Position numbers and translations under genes: made by a program. From Ornithodoros turicata (Eukaryota > Arthropoda > Arachnida > Ixodida > Argasidae), in NCBI RefSeq assembly GCF_037126465.1, contig NC_088202.1, positions 130,400,123 to 130,464,122 on the forward strand: a stretch of 64,000 bases of DNA. The letters are read 5' to 3'. How positions within the stretch are numbered: position 1 is the first letter of the stretch; each line of letters opens with the position of its first letter. Below, piece after piece: positions 33,629 through 44,471 of the stretch. The notes below the pieces were generated by a model that saw nothing but the letters and a program-made list of their open reading frames with translations, made no database searches and was not told where the DNA came from.

Positions 33629-33870
33629 TTTTTTTGCAACAAGACGTGGACAGATGGAGGTAGGACAGCAGGAAGGAGGGGGGGGGGGGGGTTAGTATGC
33701 GTCCTGAGCCGACTTCAGGGGGGAACTGTGCCAACATTCGTCTGGAAAGTCTTCGGAAAACCCAGGGAAAACCCCCAGACAGCACAGTCGGTGACAGGAT
33801 TCGAACCCGTGTCACCTCCCAGTCTCGGGGTGGAAAGCGATCATCTTAACCACTATGCCACGGGAGCTGG
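33629..33870 (-). mobile_element. Intact tRNA-derived SINE with 13-bp target duplication
   Basis: Non-autonomous retrotransposon on minus. The head starts at 33870: CTCCCGTGGCATAGTGGTTA (box A) and ACGGGTTCGAATCCTGT (box B). The body contains GTCTGGGGGTTTTCCCTGGG, GTTTTCCGAAGACTTTCC and GACGAATGTTGGCACAG. A C-rich tract, a CCATCTGTCCACGTCT segment and an A-rich tail ending at 33629 follow. TCATTGCAAAACT is perfectly repeated on both sides (33616-33628 and 33871-33883), the signature of target-primed insertion. It resembles the tRNA-related SINEs described from ixodid ticks; I cannot confirm the family name by eye. Paralogue at 42895-43200. Confidence 0.9.
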
Positions 33871-33884
33871 TCATTGCAAAACTA

Positions 33885-35460
33885 AAATATGATTGCAATA
33901 CATGTTGGACAGATGGATGGTTGAATACATCCAGGAAAAATGTGGAGATGGTAGTACGACAAATATGTATCCGTCTATACTCCATTTTGATCAGAGACCG
34001 CTTGGGATTGTAGGAGAAATGAAGATAGAAGATCCAAATGGCGAACAAGTAAGGTAAAAGAGAAGGCAAAGTAACAGTAAAATTACCGTAGCACCACTGT
34101 GCAAAAATATGCAGTGACGAGACCGAATGAAACTTTTAGACTGGTGCGTGGATGTAGTGGAGTAGAAACTGAATGAGTTCCACTGTTCTTCACTGAGGTC
34201 CTTGCGCTCTTGAACTTGGTGCCCGGCTCGGTGTTTCATAAATATATCACTAGGGCGCTAAACACTCGTTGCTTTACTACTTCTGATTGATTGATTGATT
34301 TGTAGAAGAAAAAAATGGAGATGTTTGTTTCGAGCCACTGTACTATTTCTTCGGTTTACCAAAATCAATCATGCCATTTCACTTATGTATTACGGAACAA
34401 TGAAGTCCGATTGATTGATTTGTAAAAGAAAAAAAAAAAAGAAGTCCGAAGAACTGCGTTCCCAACTGCTTTTCACCTGGCGTAAGAACCGACTATTGAA
34501 ATTTCCTAATTGTTTTTTTTTTTCTGTCTTAACAAATGCATCCATTTCGCCCCTTCTCTTGCGCGTAATATTCCCCCTCGCCAAAAGCGGCAACAAGTTA
34601 TTTCATATATATTCAACTGAAGTAGAATCAGACTAGGCACATCATGTGCACTGTATACTAATCGCAAGGCGGATAAAACGAGGTTTGTATCAACAGTGTT
34701 ACTTTAGGTGCGTGGAAAAGAAAAGGGAGGGTTTAATCAGTCGTAACATGATAGAGGCGTGGACGCCATTTGTCACGCGCGTGCAGCAATACGATTATAT
34801 CCTTCTCTCTCCCTTTCTGTGCAGAAAGAACGAACTATCTCTAAATCACACGCAATATGAACACTTCAAAAATCCTCGACGCGTGAGTGCTGTCTGGGTG
34901 CCTTCAGGAAGTGGGATGTTAAAAACTTACTCTTCGAGGCAAATTGAGCGAGGACTCATTTTAAGAGACACATGCCCCACATTTGCTTTGACGCCTTCCA
35001 AACGCCCGGGTTTCAAGGCTTTTTCGCTACGAACACGTGTGGCGTGACTTAAGGTCTTAAATTACGATGTCTGCCGGCGCAAAGGTCGGAACGGCGTCGT
35101 TAAAACGCTAAATTTGCGCGACTGCGATTTCGTAAGCGTCTGAATAATAGTGGTGGTTTCAGACTGCTCGTTCCGCCCATATGTCTCCATATTGCAGGGA
35201 TTTATCCAGATGCCCCTACGCCTCCTTCCCCCAGTCCAAAAAGAAAAGTTTGACGACACCCACTCTTTTTTTCGTGCACCCCCCTACAGAGGACCTTTGT
35301 TATTTCAGTTTTTGACACATATGCAGGCAATGATTAATAAAGCTGCTCCAACTTGAACGTAACTATGCTAATGACCCTCCTCCACAGGTTTTTACACCCC
35401 CTGCACCCTCCATGATTGCGCGGGGTGGGGGGCAGGTACGTTTATTTGAATGAGTAATGA
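33885..35460. other. No gene recognised; simple repeats
   Basis: (GATT)n tracts at 34286-34300 and 34410-34422, each followed by an A-rich run, suggest two related short inserts (TTGATTTGTA(A/G)AAGAAAAA). No genes. Confidence 0.45.
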
Positions 35461-36441
35461 ATAAGGAATGGAAAGGTTAGCCATACATAAGTCGGTAAGT
35501 AAAAGTATAAAAGCAATAATAAAAATAAATATGTAATATAATAATATATAAAAAATATATTATAGGTAATAAAAGTATGAAAGCAACCTGATGCGTAACC
35601 ATAAGTGTCACCTTTCTCTCACTGCTCGCTGGAACCAACACGGCCTGCCAAGAAGTTCAGTTTCCCCAAGGAGCTTGAATAGCGCTGCAGTCACGTCACT
35701 TGTGTCTGGCACAGCCAAGTAATATCGCCAGTGAGAGTTCGCGATACTCCAGATGAACGAGGCGGTGCTGGAGTGCGGTACGGTGTCTCTTATAGCGTTG
35801 GCAGCTGACGAGAAGGTGAAGCGTATCCGCTTCCACATCGCAAGTTCTGCAGATTGGCGTGTTCAGTTGGCCCATTTTAAACAAAAACATCGAAATTCGT
35901 GCAACGTTCAAGTGCAGCTGGTGGAGTACAGATTCTTCCCTCCGTGATGTACTGTAGAGGACGCCGTTGGTCTAAAATCAGCACTCCTTCGTTTGTCTCA
36001 TCTCAAATCGCCAGGTGTTGCAAGACTATTTCTTTCGAGTAATAAACACGTGCAGCACATGGTCCACCTTCGAGTACAATATTGACACAGCACTTTCAAG
36101 CGCAACGGAGATAGTATACGGGACGGCGAAGTACTGACAGGCGACTTTAGCTAACCGTGTCCCCAACAGTACGTCCATACAGAACGTGGGCCATCAACGG
36201 GTCAATGGTTTGCAAGAAGGCGTTAGTTCTGGCAGCACCCTGGCGAAGAGTGGTGTGCTACCAGTACCGAAGTGGTGGATGCTCAGTTGGCGGCCGGAAT
36301 AGGCTCAGTATCGTGTACTCGTCTTGCCACAAAGTCAGCGCGGTCATTTCCACATAGGCCTACATGGCTTGGGACCCATTGGAATCTATACATAGTGACC
36401 CAGGGACATGAGGTGGTTGTGCACATCAAGAATCGTGGGAT
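35461..36441 (-). pseudogene. LINE 3' part: RNase H end and CCHC C-terminus (second LINE family)
   Basis: Read on minus. From 36441 the frame encodes TILDVHNHLMSLGHYV and, with small disturbances, QWVPSHVGLCGNDRADFVA, the end of RNase H with its His and last Asp. Downstream, 35911-35696 gives FLFKMGQLNTPICRTCDVEA and DTLHLLVSCQRY, a zinc-binding C-X2-C-H-C C-terminal segment, and 35690-35620 gives LFKLLGETELLG. The 3' UTR (35600-35461) ends in AT-rich repeats containing TTTTATTACC-like units. Stops between blocks show decay. The 5' continuation is at 37185-37470 beyond a DNA-transposon insertion. A relative of its 3' end lies at 55590-55920. Confidence 0.8.
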
Positions 36442-37184
36442 CAGGGACTGAAACCGAAACGAATATCTGTTCGGTTGCGGTTCAGTGTCAGAACCTTGAA
36501 AGCGGTTCTGATTCCGTGATTTGGCGTTTTAATATCTACGGTTATCGGTAACCAAGCGGTTGAACCGGTTTTTTTTTTCTTTGTTTTCTCTAGGATGTAT
36601 CTACAGGCTGTGTGGATGTCGGAAAATGAGCTACAAAGTGCATACGGGTAAAAATGAACATATTTATCGGTTTCGCTCCGAAAGGATGGTGCAGTGCCAT
36701 CTGCCAGGTAGAAGAGAGAGTGGACACTTTCTTTGACGCACTTTGGCCGTTTGCGACATTCCCCGTAAAATAATTTGTTGCGGTCTCTATTATCTCGCGC
36801 AGATTCATTTCGCTCGTGCTGTAACAAGCTACAAGGGAAGAAAAACTCGGTGCGTTCAGCGGTTAAGCAAACAGTTGTGGAAACAAACAACGTGCGAGCT
36901 ACACAACTTCTGAATGAAAAACATGTGACGAAGAGATCTACTTTAACAGACGCACGTACTACACCACTAATGAGAGTTGTAAAGCGGTACAAATATCGCA
37001 TCCACAGCTATTCGCGTTCACGCATATACCGATTCATATGAACCGGCAACCGAAATCATATCTTTCGGTTCAGGTTACGGTTTCGGTTAATTTCCGATAG
37101 TGAATTGCGGTTACGTTCTGGTTCCGGTTCTTAAAAAATTTGGGTTCCAAGCGGTTTTCGGTTCCGTTCCGGTTTTCAGTCCCT
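36442..37184. mobile_element. hAT-like element with GGTTCCGG subterminal repeats, inserted in LINE RNase H
   Basis: The ends are CAGGGACTGAAACCGAAACG (left) and, reverse-complemented, CAGGGACTGAAAACCGGAAC (right). The flanks CGTGGGAT (36434-36441) and CATGGAAT (37185-37192) match at six of eight positions, consistent with an old 8-bp duplication. The subterminal 100 bp are full of GGTTCCGG/CGGTTTTCGG motifs. Removing it makes the two halves of the LINE RNase H adjacent. The 186-aa ORF inside shows no transposase motif. Relatives: 43430-44471 and 57528-57690. Confidence 0.8.
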
Positions 37185-37470
37185 GCATGGAATAGACATC
37201 ACGAATCACTTTAGCAGAGGGTCATCGCTTCCATGGCTGTGTTACTGGTCCGTCAGGATTGTCCAAGCTCTGGAGGTGTACAAGGAGATGTATCTCAAAG
37301 CAGATAGTATAGCAAGGGCATCGGCTTCCGTAGATGACATAGCGCAGGAGAGTCTGGACCCTTGTTCAACTTCACCCCGTGGAATGCAGCTATCAATCCG
37401 CCTTATTTTATATGTTCGTTTCTGCCATAAGATGGCGGTGACCCCGGACAAAAAGCTACAAGTATGTAGC
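37185..37470 (-). pseudogene. LINE RNase H N-terminal part
   Basis: On minus from about 37470 it reads SGVTAILWQKRTYKIRR and then MSSTEADALAILSALRYI (the catalytic Glu block of RNase H), and TSRAWTILTDQ with the third motif Asp (normally TDS). A stop follows and then HSHGSDDPLLK up to the hAT-like insertion. This is the 5' continuation of 35461-36441; together they form one interrupted RNase H domain. The open frame extends further 5' on minus to 37826, but that part is low-complexity and not LINE-like. Confidence 0.8.
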
Positions 37471-37902
37471 TTGACAACATCAGAAATCCGCAAAAAAGAA
37501 AAAAAGAGAAAGAAAGAAAAGGAAAATAAAGAAAGAAAAGTATATGATAGCAGGGAGAGCGTCAAAAAAGTTATACTGTACGTACTAAGAATCTGACATG
37601 CATACATTACATGCATACAAAATTTACACACATAATATACACAATTAAAAACAACAAAAACTCTTGTGACACTGTTGAAGGACACTATTGACCAGGCAGT
37701 TGTATGTTCTGAACCCAATACAAGCGCAATCGTTTTTTTTTTTTTTTTGCTAATCCTACAGAACTCTATTTTTTTTAAAGAATAGTAATATTTGTTTAGC
37801 AGGGTGGGTAATCTGGAACGGAACATGTGTAAACATTACGTTGTTCGACAACGAGGAACTTACGAGTACACATGCGAGCAGGTGTAACGTTGAAGTGGGA
37901 AA

Positions 37903-38261
37903 CACCATCTTGAGCTTTAGGGGAACGAAGTAGACAGGAGGCTCACCAACCAGCTAATGGATGCTTTATTTACAAACCCAAAATCAAGTTGGGGTAAGGA
38001 GGTCACAGAGGGAGGAGGAAAGGGCAACCGAGGATTGGCTTACACAAAGGCTTTATGAGGCGATTGTAGAAGCTTCGAGTATGATTCGGGTGGAGGCATT
38101 CGGATCGTGGAAACGTGGGAGTACAATCAATGCATGAAACAACATGCTTGGCCAGTTCTGAAGAAATGCGTAAATGTATATGAAGTGTCCATTAGCTGGT
38201 TGGTGAGCATCCTGTCTATTTCGTTCCCCTCAAGCTCAAGGTGAGTTCAAGGTGATGGTGA
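37903..38261. mobile_element. Foldback MITE with ~58-bp inverted ends
   Basis: The left arm 37903-37961 and right arm 38189-38261 share, inverted, CTTGAGCTT-GGGGAACGAA, TAGACAGGA and GCTCACCAACCAGCTAATGGA-type blocks (one gap and a few mismatches). They enclose about 227 bp without coding sequence. Confidence 0.75.
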
Positions 38262-38845
38262 CCTTTCCAGGCCTCACTGGCGCGAGTTCCAACAATGCTA
38301 TTTTCATTAGCTGCTTTCGTTAAACCTACATTTTCAAGTCGCGGCTGCGTGTGCGCAAAAAAAAAAAAAAGAAGAAAAGATTCTTTGCAAACAGCGCGAA
38401 CCACACTTTTTTTCTACTGTGGCCAGTCTGTTGAAGTTTGTCTTTATTGTAGTCCCCAAGACCAACTGACAGTTGGATATGGGAATCTTCGTAAAATCGT
38501 CTATAGGCAATATACTGCTGTACTTCGAAAAGGTACCAGATGTTCGTGACAGTTTAGTGAGCAAATCATTAATGTGTACGTCCCAACTCCCAAGCCATGT
38601 CGCTCGCAAAGTGAACGCCAAGTATTTTTACTTCATTGATTGAGCACTGCGCCACCTATAGGTCGTCATGCGACAGAAATGCGTTAACATTAGTTTCCCT
38701 CCCCTGTTTTGCCCCTTAACCATGATCCCGTCTTGCGCAGAATGACATACATATAGTACAACCCAACGCACTGCTAACACGACTGCGGAACGCGCGACAG
38801 GTGTCCGGCCTTGCCCGGGAGAGAAGCGCATCCGCCGACAGCCGA
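38262..38845. other. No gene recognised
   Basis: A long A-run at 38358-38371. No motif. Confidence 0.4.
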
Positions 38846-38849
38846 GCAT

Positions 38850-39765
38850 AGATTGAGAAGTTACTCGTCAAAAAGAACTCGTTACAAGTTAAGTTACCTT
38901 GTGCAAAATGTAACTAAGTTAATAACGAAGTTCTTCAGCCTGAAATGTAACTCGCAGTTACTGAGTTACTTAAAAAAAAGAACGAGTTACTTCCAAGTTA
39001 CTTCGGACACAAAATAAAATTACGCAGGTGCAGCGCGCGTGAGCAGTTGAGTTAGACCTTGAGTTGCCTGTGGAGGAGTGCAACGCGCTTAGACACGTTT
39101 TCGTTTATGTCCAACAATAGACATCTCCCTGTTTGTAAAGAAATGACGTCATAGTGTTCGACAGCGCCACTAATTTGGTAGAATTGAACTACGCTCGAAG
39201 CTAGAGGTGAACAAGGTCGCGCCCGAAAGTCACGGTCTTGAGGAGATTACGATATGGTCCCTGAAAGGGACGCGACCCTCGGTCCTGCTTTTCTTTCAAT
39301 GGGAGGCAGCGAACAAGTGCCCGTCCGTGGAACCCAGCCCTCTCCTTCCGATTTGTTGCGGTTTCAGTCTGTCTACCAATGTCATGATGACGTTTCTCTG
39401 GTAGAGGTCTATTCGAACGCTTTGCATCTTACTTCCCGTGGGCACACAATGGTTCAGCTTTATTTCAATGGCAGCGGTTCTTACTTCCTCAATAAAATAC
39501 TGTCATTGATTGAATATCATGTTTTATGGCAAAAAAATGCCATGAAGGAACCGGAGAGAAGGCAAGAAAATATGTGGACGTGAGTGAAAAGAGAGTTAAA
39601 AGTAACTTGGAACTTAACCTAAGTTACTTTGGCAAAGTTACTTGAAAAAGGAACGAGTTCCTCTGAAAGTTACCACGGCGCAAAAGTACAGAGTTAAGTT
39701 ACAAGTTACCAAAAAAAGGAAGTTAGTTACAGTAACGAGTTACTTGTAACGAGTTACCTCGAACT
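38850..39765. mobile_element. hAT-like element with GTTACTT/AAGTAAC subterminal repeats, containing a nested MITE
   Basis: Left flank region 38855-39005 and right region 39590-39760 are each crowded with GAGTTACTT, AAGTTAC, GTAACGAGTTAC motifs in both orientations, the sort of subterminal repeats that transposase binds in hAT-type elements. The centre (39115-39415) is a separate MITE. The precise ends are unclear; TGAGAAGTTACTCGTCAAAA near 38850 and ACGAGTTACCTCGAACTC near 39750 are candidates. No transposase. Confidence 0.6.
39115..39415. mobile_element. 301-bp MITE, copy 2 (nested)
   Basis: Same family as 12561-12860. The left end is CAATAGACATCTCCC; the right end reads CGAATAGACCTCTACC on minus, identical to the left terminus of copy 1. 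The interior matches copy 1 almost throughout. It is nested inside the GTTAC-repeat element. Confidence 0.8.
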
Positions 39766-39769
39766 CTGC

Positions 39770-40425
39770 GGCCGAGCGCCAACTCTGCAAGGCCGCACAA
39801 ATCGGACCAGCGAGGCGAGCGACTTGCTTGCCTCAAGCTGCTTGCGCCCGTTGCATTCCCTTTAGTATAACCGTGAGACATTGTTTCGGCCGTGCTTTGA
39901 GGTACATCGTGGTTACAGTGCCCTGTAGGGTTGAACTTCAAGTGTCACGGAAAGACTGTACCGCGACACTTGGTTATTATTTCACAATAAGTTTCACTTG
40001 AAATCTTTCGTTATTAACTTGCTAGCATACCCGTGTCATATAGTCGTATAAAGGGTCTGCACTGCCACTCACATTTTCACCGTGGCACTACTGTGTCTAA
40101 AATTTTTTCCTAGCTTTTTTCGTGGCCTACAACTCACGTGAAATCAGCCCGGTAGTGGTGGTGGTCGTTGTTTAACTGAGCAGTCTGCCTTCCTGATAGC
40201 CGGCCCTGATGGTGTGAATGTTGCACAGCATACATTTTTCTACTTTTCAGAGTCATTAAGTGTTTGTCATCCATGTCCCCAAACAGAAAGTCAGTTATTG
40301 TTCTTTTGTGGCAGGAGTCCACTGCCCGAGGCGTTTTTATGAATCGCCATGACACGGCGTCATTAGACGTGGCGCTCTCTAGCTCGACTCAGCTATACGA
40401 GGTACACATGGTGTAGTGTAACCGG
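39770..40425. other. No gene recognised
   Basis: No domain or clear repeat seen. Confidence 0.4.
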
Positions 40426-40439
40426 GACTTGTTTGGTTT

Positions 40440-41183
40440 TACATGTGCCAGAAGTCGCACGCCGATGGAACGATATCTGATGAAGAAGCATTCACCTCAG
40501 TGTGAAGACAGAGGCAGACAGAGAGGTACTTCTGCCAGTACGGAAGCCTCGACCTACGGACTTCGTACCACCGAGGATGGTGGCACCTCTTCAGGCGGTG
40601 CCATAACGACTTCCTCGAAATAAGCTACTGCCCCAAGTGAATGCCCTCAGGGAAGAAAAGGGCAACGCTACCGGCTCAGCTGGGGGCTCTTTACCAGCGG
40701 CTTTCATATGATACCACCAAAGAAAAGTCGTTCTGTGCAACTTTCCGCGCTCCTTCGGAGATGAACGTTCCTCTTCCGAACACTTCAAGAGCCAAGGATT
40801 GTACACGTACTTTTGTGTGAAATGGGTTCACCAACTGGAAGAAAGCTCTCGAGAAATTCCAGGCACATGAAGCGACACATTTCCACAAGGCTGCATTGAA
40901 TACTTTACCGGCTATGAAACGGGGAGCAAATGTCGCGTCGGCCTGTGTACAAGGGAAGGAGAGCGACATGAAAGTGGCAAGAAAAGCGCTTGTAACGACA
41001 CTATGGTCCTTACAGTATCTAGCTTGCCAAGGGATAGCAATACGCGGCCATGACGACAAAGAGAGCAATCTGCAACAGCCCTTAGAACTTCGCGCAATTG
41101 ACGTGCTGGAGGTGAAGCCGCACGAAATTCAAGTGGATCTTGCGCGACATTTTAAACGAACAGTTGGAAATGATGGCTTATGA
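40440..41183 (+). pseudogene. hAT-family transposase remnant (TTF zinc finger / DUF4371, ZMYM1-like)
   Basis: Broken N-terminal half of a domesticated-looking or transposon hAT transposase. From about 40640, with frame changes, it encodes a KVVLCNFPRSFGDERSS segment and then FTNWKKALEKFQAHEATHFH, which is the TTF-type zinc finger pattern (Cys...Cys...His...His) with its conserved W-K-K-x-L-x-x-F-x-x-H-E-x-x-x-H core. 40896-41183 continues ALNTLPAMKRGANVASA, SDMKVARKALVTTLWSLQYL and CQGIAIRGHDDKESNLQQ, which is the RQGIAlRGH..E..N block starting DUF4371. The catalytic core and dimerisation domain are absent. The family identification comes from memory of ZMYM1-like and hAT proteins. The frame is broken near 40730-40810. 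Confidence 0.75.
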
Positions 41184-41209
41184 TGTACTTCGTTCCCTGA
41201 CAGATGAAA

Positions 41210-41590
41210 TCCATGAAACGGGGCATTATGCCATGATCATACTCTGCCCTTTCGTTACAGGATCGAAATGGAGAAACCAACTTTCGTAATAAAGTTAAAA
41301 TCTTTCTCACCTGTCACAATGCCAAGCAAAATGTCAGCGCCTTCGTGCCGATATCGCTGCAGCATTGCTGAGGTGATGGCTTTTCGCTGACTTTTGTTGT
41401 CTTCGGTCAATAAGCGCGGGACTCACCGAGCACAAACTTTCCTGTACCATCATCGCTTGCACTGCGTTGGGCCTTATTCCAAGTGTTCCGGCTATAATGT
41501 ACACAGTCACACTCCTGTCTGCTTGAGTAATCGCATCCACTCTTTCTTTGCTATTGAGTTGAAGCTGTCCGAGGGTGACCACTCACGGAA
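41210..41590 (-). pseudogene. Mariner-type transposase fragment
   Basis: On minus, the ORF 41582-41334 contains an HTH-like block, SVTVYIIAGTLGIRPNAVQAM, which matches the mariner pattern V..IA..LGIS..SV..IL, and then LIDRRQQKSAKSHHLSNAA, the counterpart of the LT..QK..R...S..ML segment. The next frame continues LQRYRHEGADILLGIVTGEK, the block in which the first catalytic Asp of mariner (TGDE) stands; here the position reads TGEK, so it is mutated. Downstream DD34D residues are not seen. Only the middle of the transposase remains. Confidence 0.7.
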
Positions 41591-41594
41591 GCTG

Positions 41595-42000
41595 ATTTTC
41601 GATGCTGGTGTTCCCATATGTTTGACGTTTAGCGCACGTCCCGACACTGCTATCACCCATGCACACACTGCCATAAGCATTCAAGTGTGTGGCGAATTTC
41701 TGCATCAGTGACTACGATAAATTTGATGATAGCAACGGCAAACGATGAAACGACATATCGTTGACGGCCATGTTGCTAGGAGGAGTGCCAGTGGTCACAA
41801 CAGGGCAATGGAGCAGCTGTCGCTACCCACCTACCAATGCAGTCTCCTTCGTCTGCTGTTACAGGTACGTTCGCAAAAAAAGAAGAAAAAGACAAAATTA
41901 CTCAGTCCGACCCTCGTACTTTATCTCGTGGGTGCCTGTATCCCATAAAACGCATCCGCTGCAATATTGGCTAAAAGTCATCAAGCTGTGTTGTTGAGAA
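41595..42000. other. No gene recognised
   Basis: No motif; A-rich run at 41874-41886. Confidence 0.35.
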
Positions 42001-42004
42001 CAGA

Positions 42005-42330
42005 CTCACTAGAGCCTTGTGGTCAGTCTCGAGAAGAATTTTTTCTGGTAGTGGTAGTCGCTGAACTTTTCACTCTCAAAGACCAGCGGCAGACCCTCCT
42101 TTTCTATTTGAGCATAACGGGGGGTACTGTGGCCGCGTAGGTGGCGACTTTGTACTTTCCGAGGTCTTGGTTGTCGCAGCACAGTTCCGAGGCCAAAGGA
42201 GGATGCGCCCGCGATGACAAGCGTCTCTCTCACTGGGTCTTAAATACCGAGGACAAGGCTTTAGAGAGGATTTCTTTCCATTTCTGAAACACCATACAAA
42301 TATTTTAGTCCTAGCAGGAGCAAATGACAC
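42005..42330 (-). pseudogene. Ty3/gypsy RNase H fragment
   Basis: On minus, LVIAGASSFGLGTVLRQ resembles the first RNase H motif of gypsy (xxxDASxxGLGAVLxQ), with the catalytic Asp changed to Gly. MLKIEKEGLPLVFESEKFSDY-type sequence follows (Glu motif IEKE), and in another frame ILLETDHKALVSLFS (ETDHKAL, the third motif). An isolated piece with frameshifts and no adjacent RT or integrase. Confidence 0.8.
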
Positions 42331-42334
42331 AAGC

Positions 42335-42890
42335 GACCAGCACAGTTAACAACCACACGCCATATCATTTTTTATTCTCCCGCAATCACGCGCCAAACTT
42401 GCACGAGCTCGATGCTCACTTCGTCGCCTACTATGGCTATAATACATATACCAAACCGGCAAGCAACAACAACAACTTTATATGATGATGATGATTGGCG
42501 AGTTTCGCCTCCAGGGTCAGAGTGAATGTAGCTAACGTGAGTTTATTTATCGTTGTGAGCTGTCTGATCACGTCCTTGAACACCACTTCGGTCTCTTAGA
42601 TTATGTGGCTGGTAATTTTTCGGGATGGCGACACTGTCGATGACATTACTGAATTCTGCCTCAAGCCTTGAATTTGGTCTTGGGCTTGGGTTTGGGCTGG
42701 CTGCTAGAAGTGTGTCGAGTCAGGTGGGTTTGCTGCAGTAAAATTAGCAGCATACTCCTAACCTTTGTTTTCTGCGGTCAAATACGCGCTCATTAGAGTC
42801 TTCACTAACAAGAGCTGACCGTCCGGATTCTAGGAATGTCTCAGGTGTCTCACACTCATCCATAACGCAGCCGTCATTGGCATGGTCTCC
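42335..42890. other. No gene recognised; LINE-like 3' tail at 42464-42500
   Basis: CAACAACAACAACTTTATAT followed by GATGATGAT looks like the inverted 3' end of the LINE family ending AAAGTTGTTGTT (compare 15437). Very little LINE sequence follows, so this is only a stub. Confidence 0.35.
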
Positions 42891-42894
42891 TGCT

Positions 42895-43200
42895 GCCCAG
42901 GTCGGAACAGTTCCCGTGGCTCAGTGGTTAGCGTGCTGGCCATGTCATGTCGAGACTGGGAGGTACCCGGGTTCGAATCCCGGTACCGGCTGTGTGCTCT
43001 TTGGGGTTTTTCCTGGGTTTTCCTCAGACGCTCTCAGACGTATGTCGGCACAATTCCCTTAGAAGTCAGCCCAGGACGCACATTCCCCCAGGGCGTCAGT
43101 CGTGACGTTGCCCACATCTGCGAGGCCTTTCACCACCCAGGGCGCAACCTGCACTCTCATGCTCGTGGTGGTCACACTCACCGCACATTGGCGTATTTTT
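42895..43200 (+). repeat. tRNA-derived SINE, second copy of the 33629-33870 family
   Basis: The head shows TTCCCGTGGCTCAGTGGTTA (box A) and CCCGGGTTCGAATCCCGG (box B, strong T arm). The body matches the other copy: TTTGGGGTTTTTCCTGGG, CAGACGTATGTCGGCACA and AGTCAGCCCAGGACGCAC. The 3' part differs from the other copy (GGGCGTCAGTCGTGACGTTG) and no clear A tail or target duplication is seen, so the 3' border is approximate. Confidence 0.85.
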
Positions 43201-43320
43201 GCATACGAAAAATGATACCTATGTGCTTGCACCGCAAGGAAAGCGGTAAGAAACCAGAAACGGTTTGAAAAGGTCCAATTGGAGCGATGACTTTTTTCGA
43301 TGGAACTGAGTTAACGTCCA

Positions 43321-43429
43321 TTGTACTCCCTGGGATGGACACCAGAACCGGTTTGGAAAATAACTTCAGTTGCAGCGAAACGACAGCAAGTATCTCAACG
43401 ATGGAAACGACAGATAACCCAATTTCGGG
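43321..43429 (+). pseudogene. Gypsy element D gag, N-terminal fragment
   Basis: Reading frame SLGWTPEPVWKITSVAAKRQ leads to QRWKRQITQFR, the W.RW...F segment of gag, and stops at the insertion at 43430. Joining across that element restores the frame, YYIDAAGIND continuing at 44472. Identified mainly by this continuity. Confidence 0.6.
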
Positions 43430-44471
43430 TGTCGAACCGAAACGTTTTTCGTTCCGGTTTTCGTTCCGGTTACATCATAAACGATCCGGTACCGGTTCTG
43501 CTCCGGAGCAAAAAAATAACGGTTCATACCGGTTTTTAACCGGTTCCGCTTCTGCTGGGAATATTCATCCCCACAAATAAAAAAAATCAACGTTACAAAA
43601 TGTAAACCCGTTTATTCCGCATACATGGTATTTAATAGTATTAATAGACAGCTGTGAAATTGGTAGCTCCTAGTTCCTGTAGGTTACTGTCTGTTCAAAT
43701 GGGCTTTCTCCTTTCTTGAAGCGCATGCTACAAACGGGCTTGTTTGTCGTGATGTCATACGTACTTTCATAGTACCTAGTACATAGTACTTTCTTGCTGG
43801 GTTGGAGCGATCGCGTCCCATCCGAATGTCTGTTGCTACTGTCTAGCCAGCAAGCACCACCGCACGAGTACGACGCAAATCGAGGAACACCCTCTCTCAC
43901 AAACGCCCTCGACGGCTCCGTTTTATTTTCTTTGTGTCCAGTCCACAAAAGAGTTGCCACTTCGCACGGGCTTGCCCTCGCGTATACGTAAATGTATTCA
44001 ACTTAGCTTCTCTCAAACAAGGGACGCGTTGCGCGACATTACCGATGAAGAAGCCCTTATGCAGCCCCCTTGGGTCGCTGTTTAGTTGAGGAAAGTTTGG
44101 GGGATCAAATTAAAACGAACACTATGGCACATTGCTAGAGAGTCACATGTACCTCTAAGTCTGTGTGCGTGCGCGAACGATAAACCATTACAAAGGGAGC
44201 CTAAGGGTCATAGTATGCCGACATACATTCCACCGTAACCGTAACCCTCGTATAGTATTCATGACATGACTTCAGAGCACACGACGTCTGTTTCATTCGC
44301 CTATCCGTAGTCCAAGCCGACGAAGGTTTTTCTTTGACCCAAAACCGTTAAATATATTTTTCGGTTTCCCTCCTGAGCGAAAAAAAACGTATACGGTTTC
44401 GATTCCGTTCCGGTTCGCACCAAAATAGCGGTTTTTTTCGGTTCCGGTTTTCGGTTCGCTCCGACTCCCTG
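43430..44471. mobile_element. hAT-like element with GGTTCCGG repeats inserted in gypsy gag
   Basis: Flanked by ATTTCGGG (43422-43429) and ATTTCGGT (44472-44479), seven of eight bases identical. The right end reads CAGGGAGTCGGAGCGAACCG on minus; the left end (TGTCGAACCGAAACG) lacks the first bases. Subterminal GTTCCGGTTTTCGTTCCGG repeats at both ends match the family at 36442-37184. No transposase motif inside (about 1.04 kb). Confidence 0.75.

Noticed and set aside
35150..35356. 68-codon plus ORF
   Set aside because: No motif; surrounded by noncoding sequence.
36441..37001. 186-codon minus ORF
   Set aside because: Lies wholly in the hAT-like element (36442-37184), begins and ends in its repeats and shows no protein motif.
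37242..37826. 194-codon minus ORF as a gene
   Set aside because: Only its last ~75 codons are LINE RNase H; the front is a chance opening through Lys/Phe-rich low-complexity sequence.
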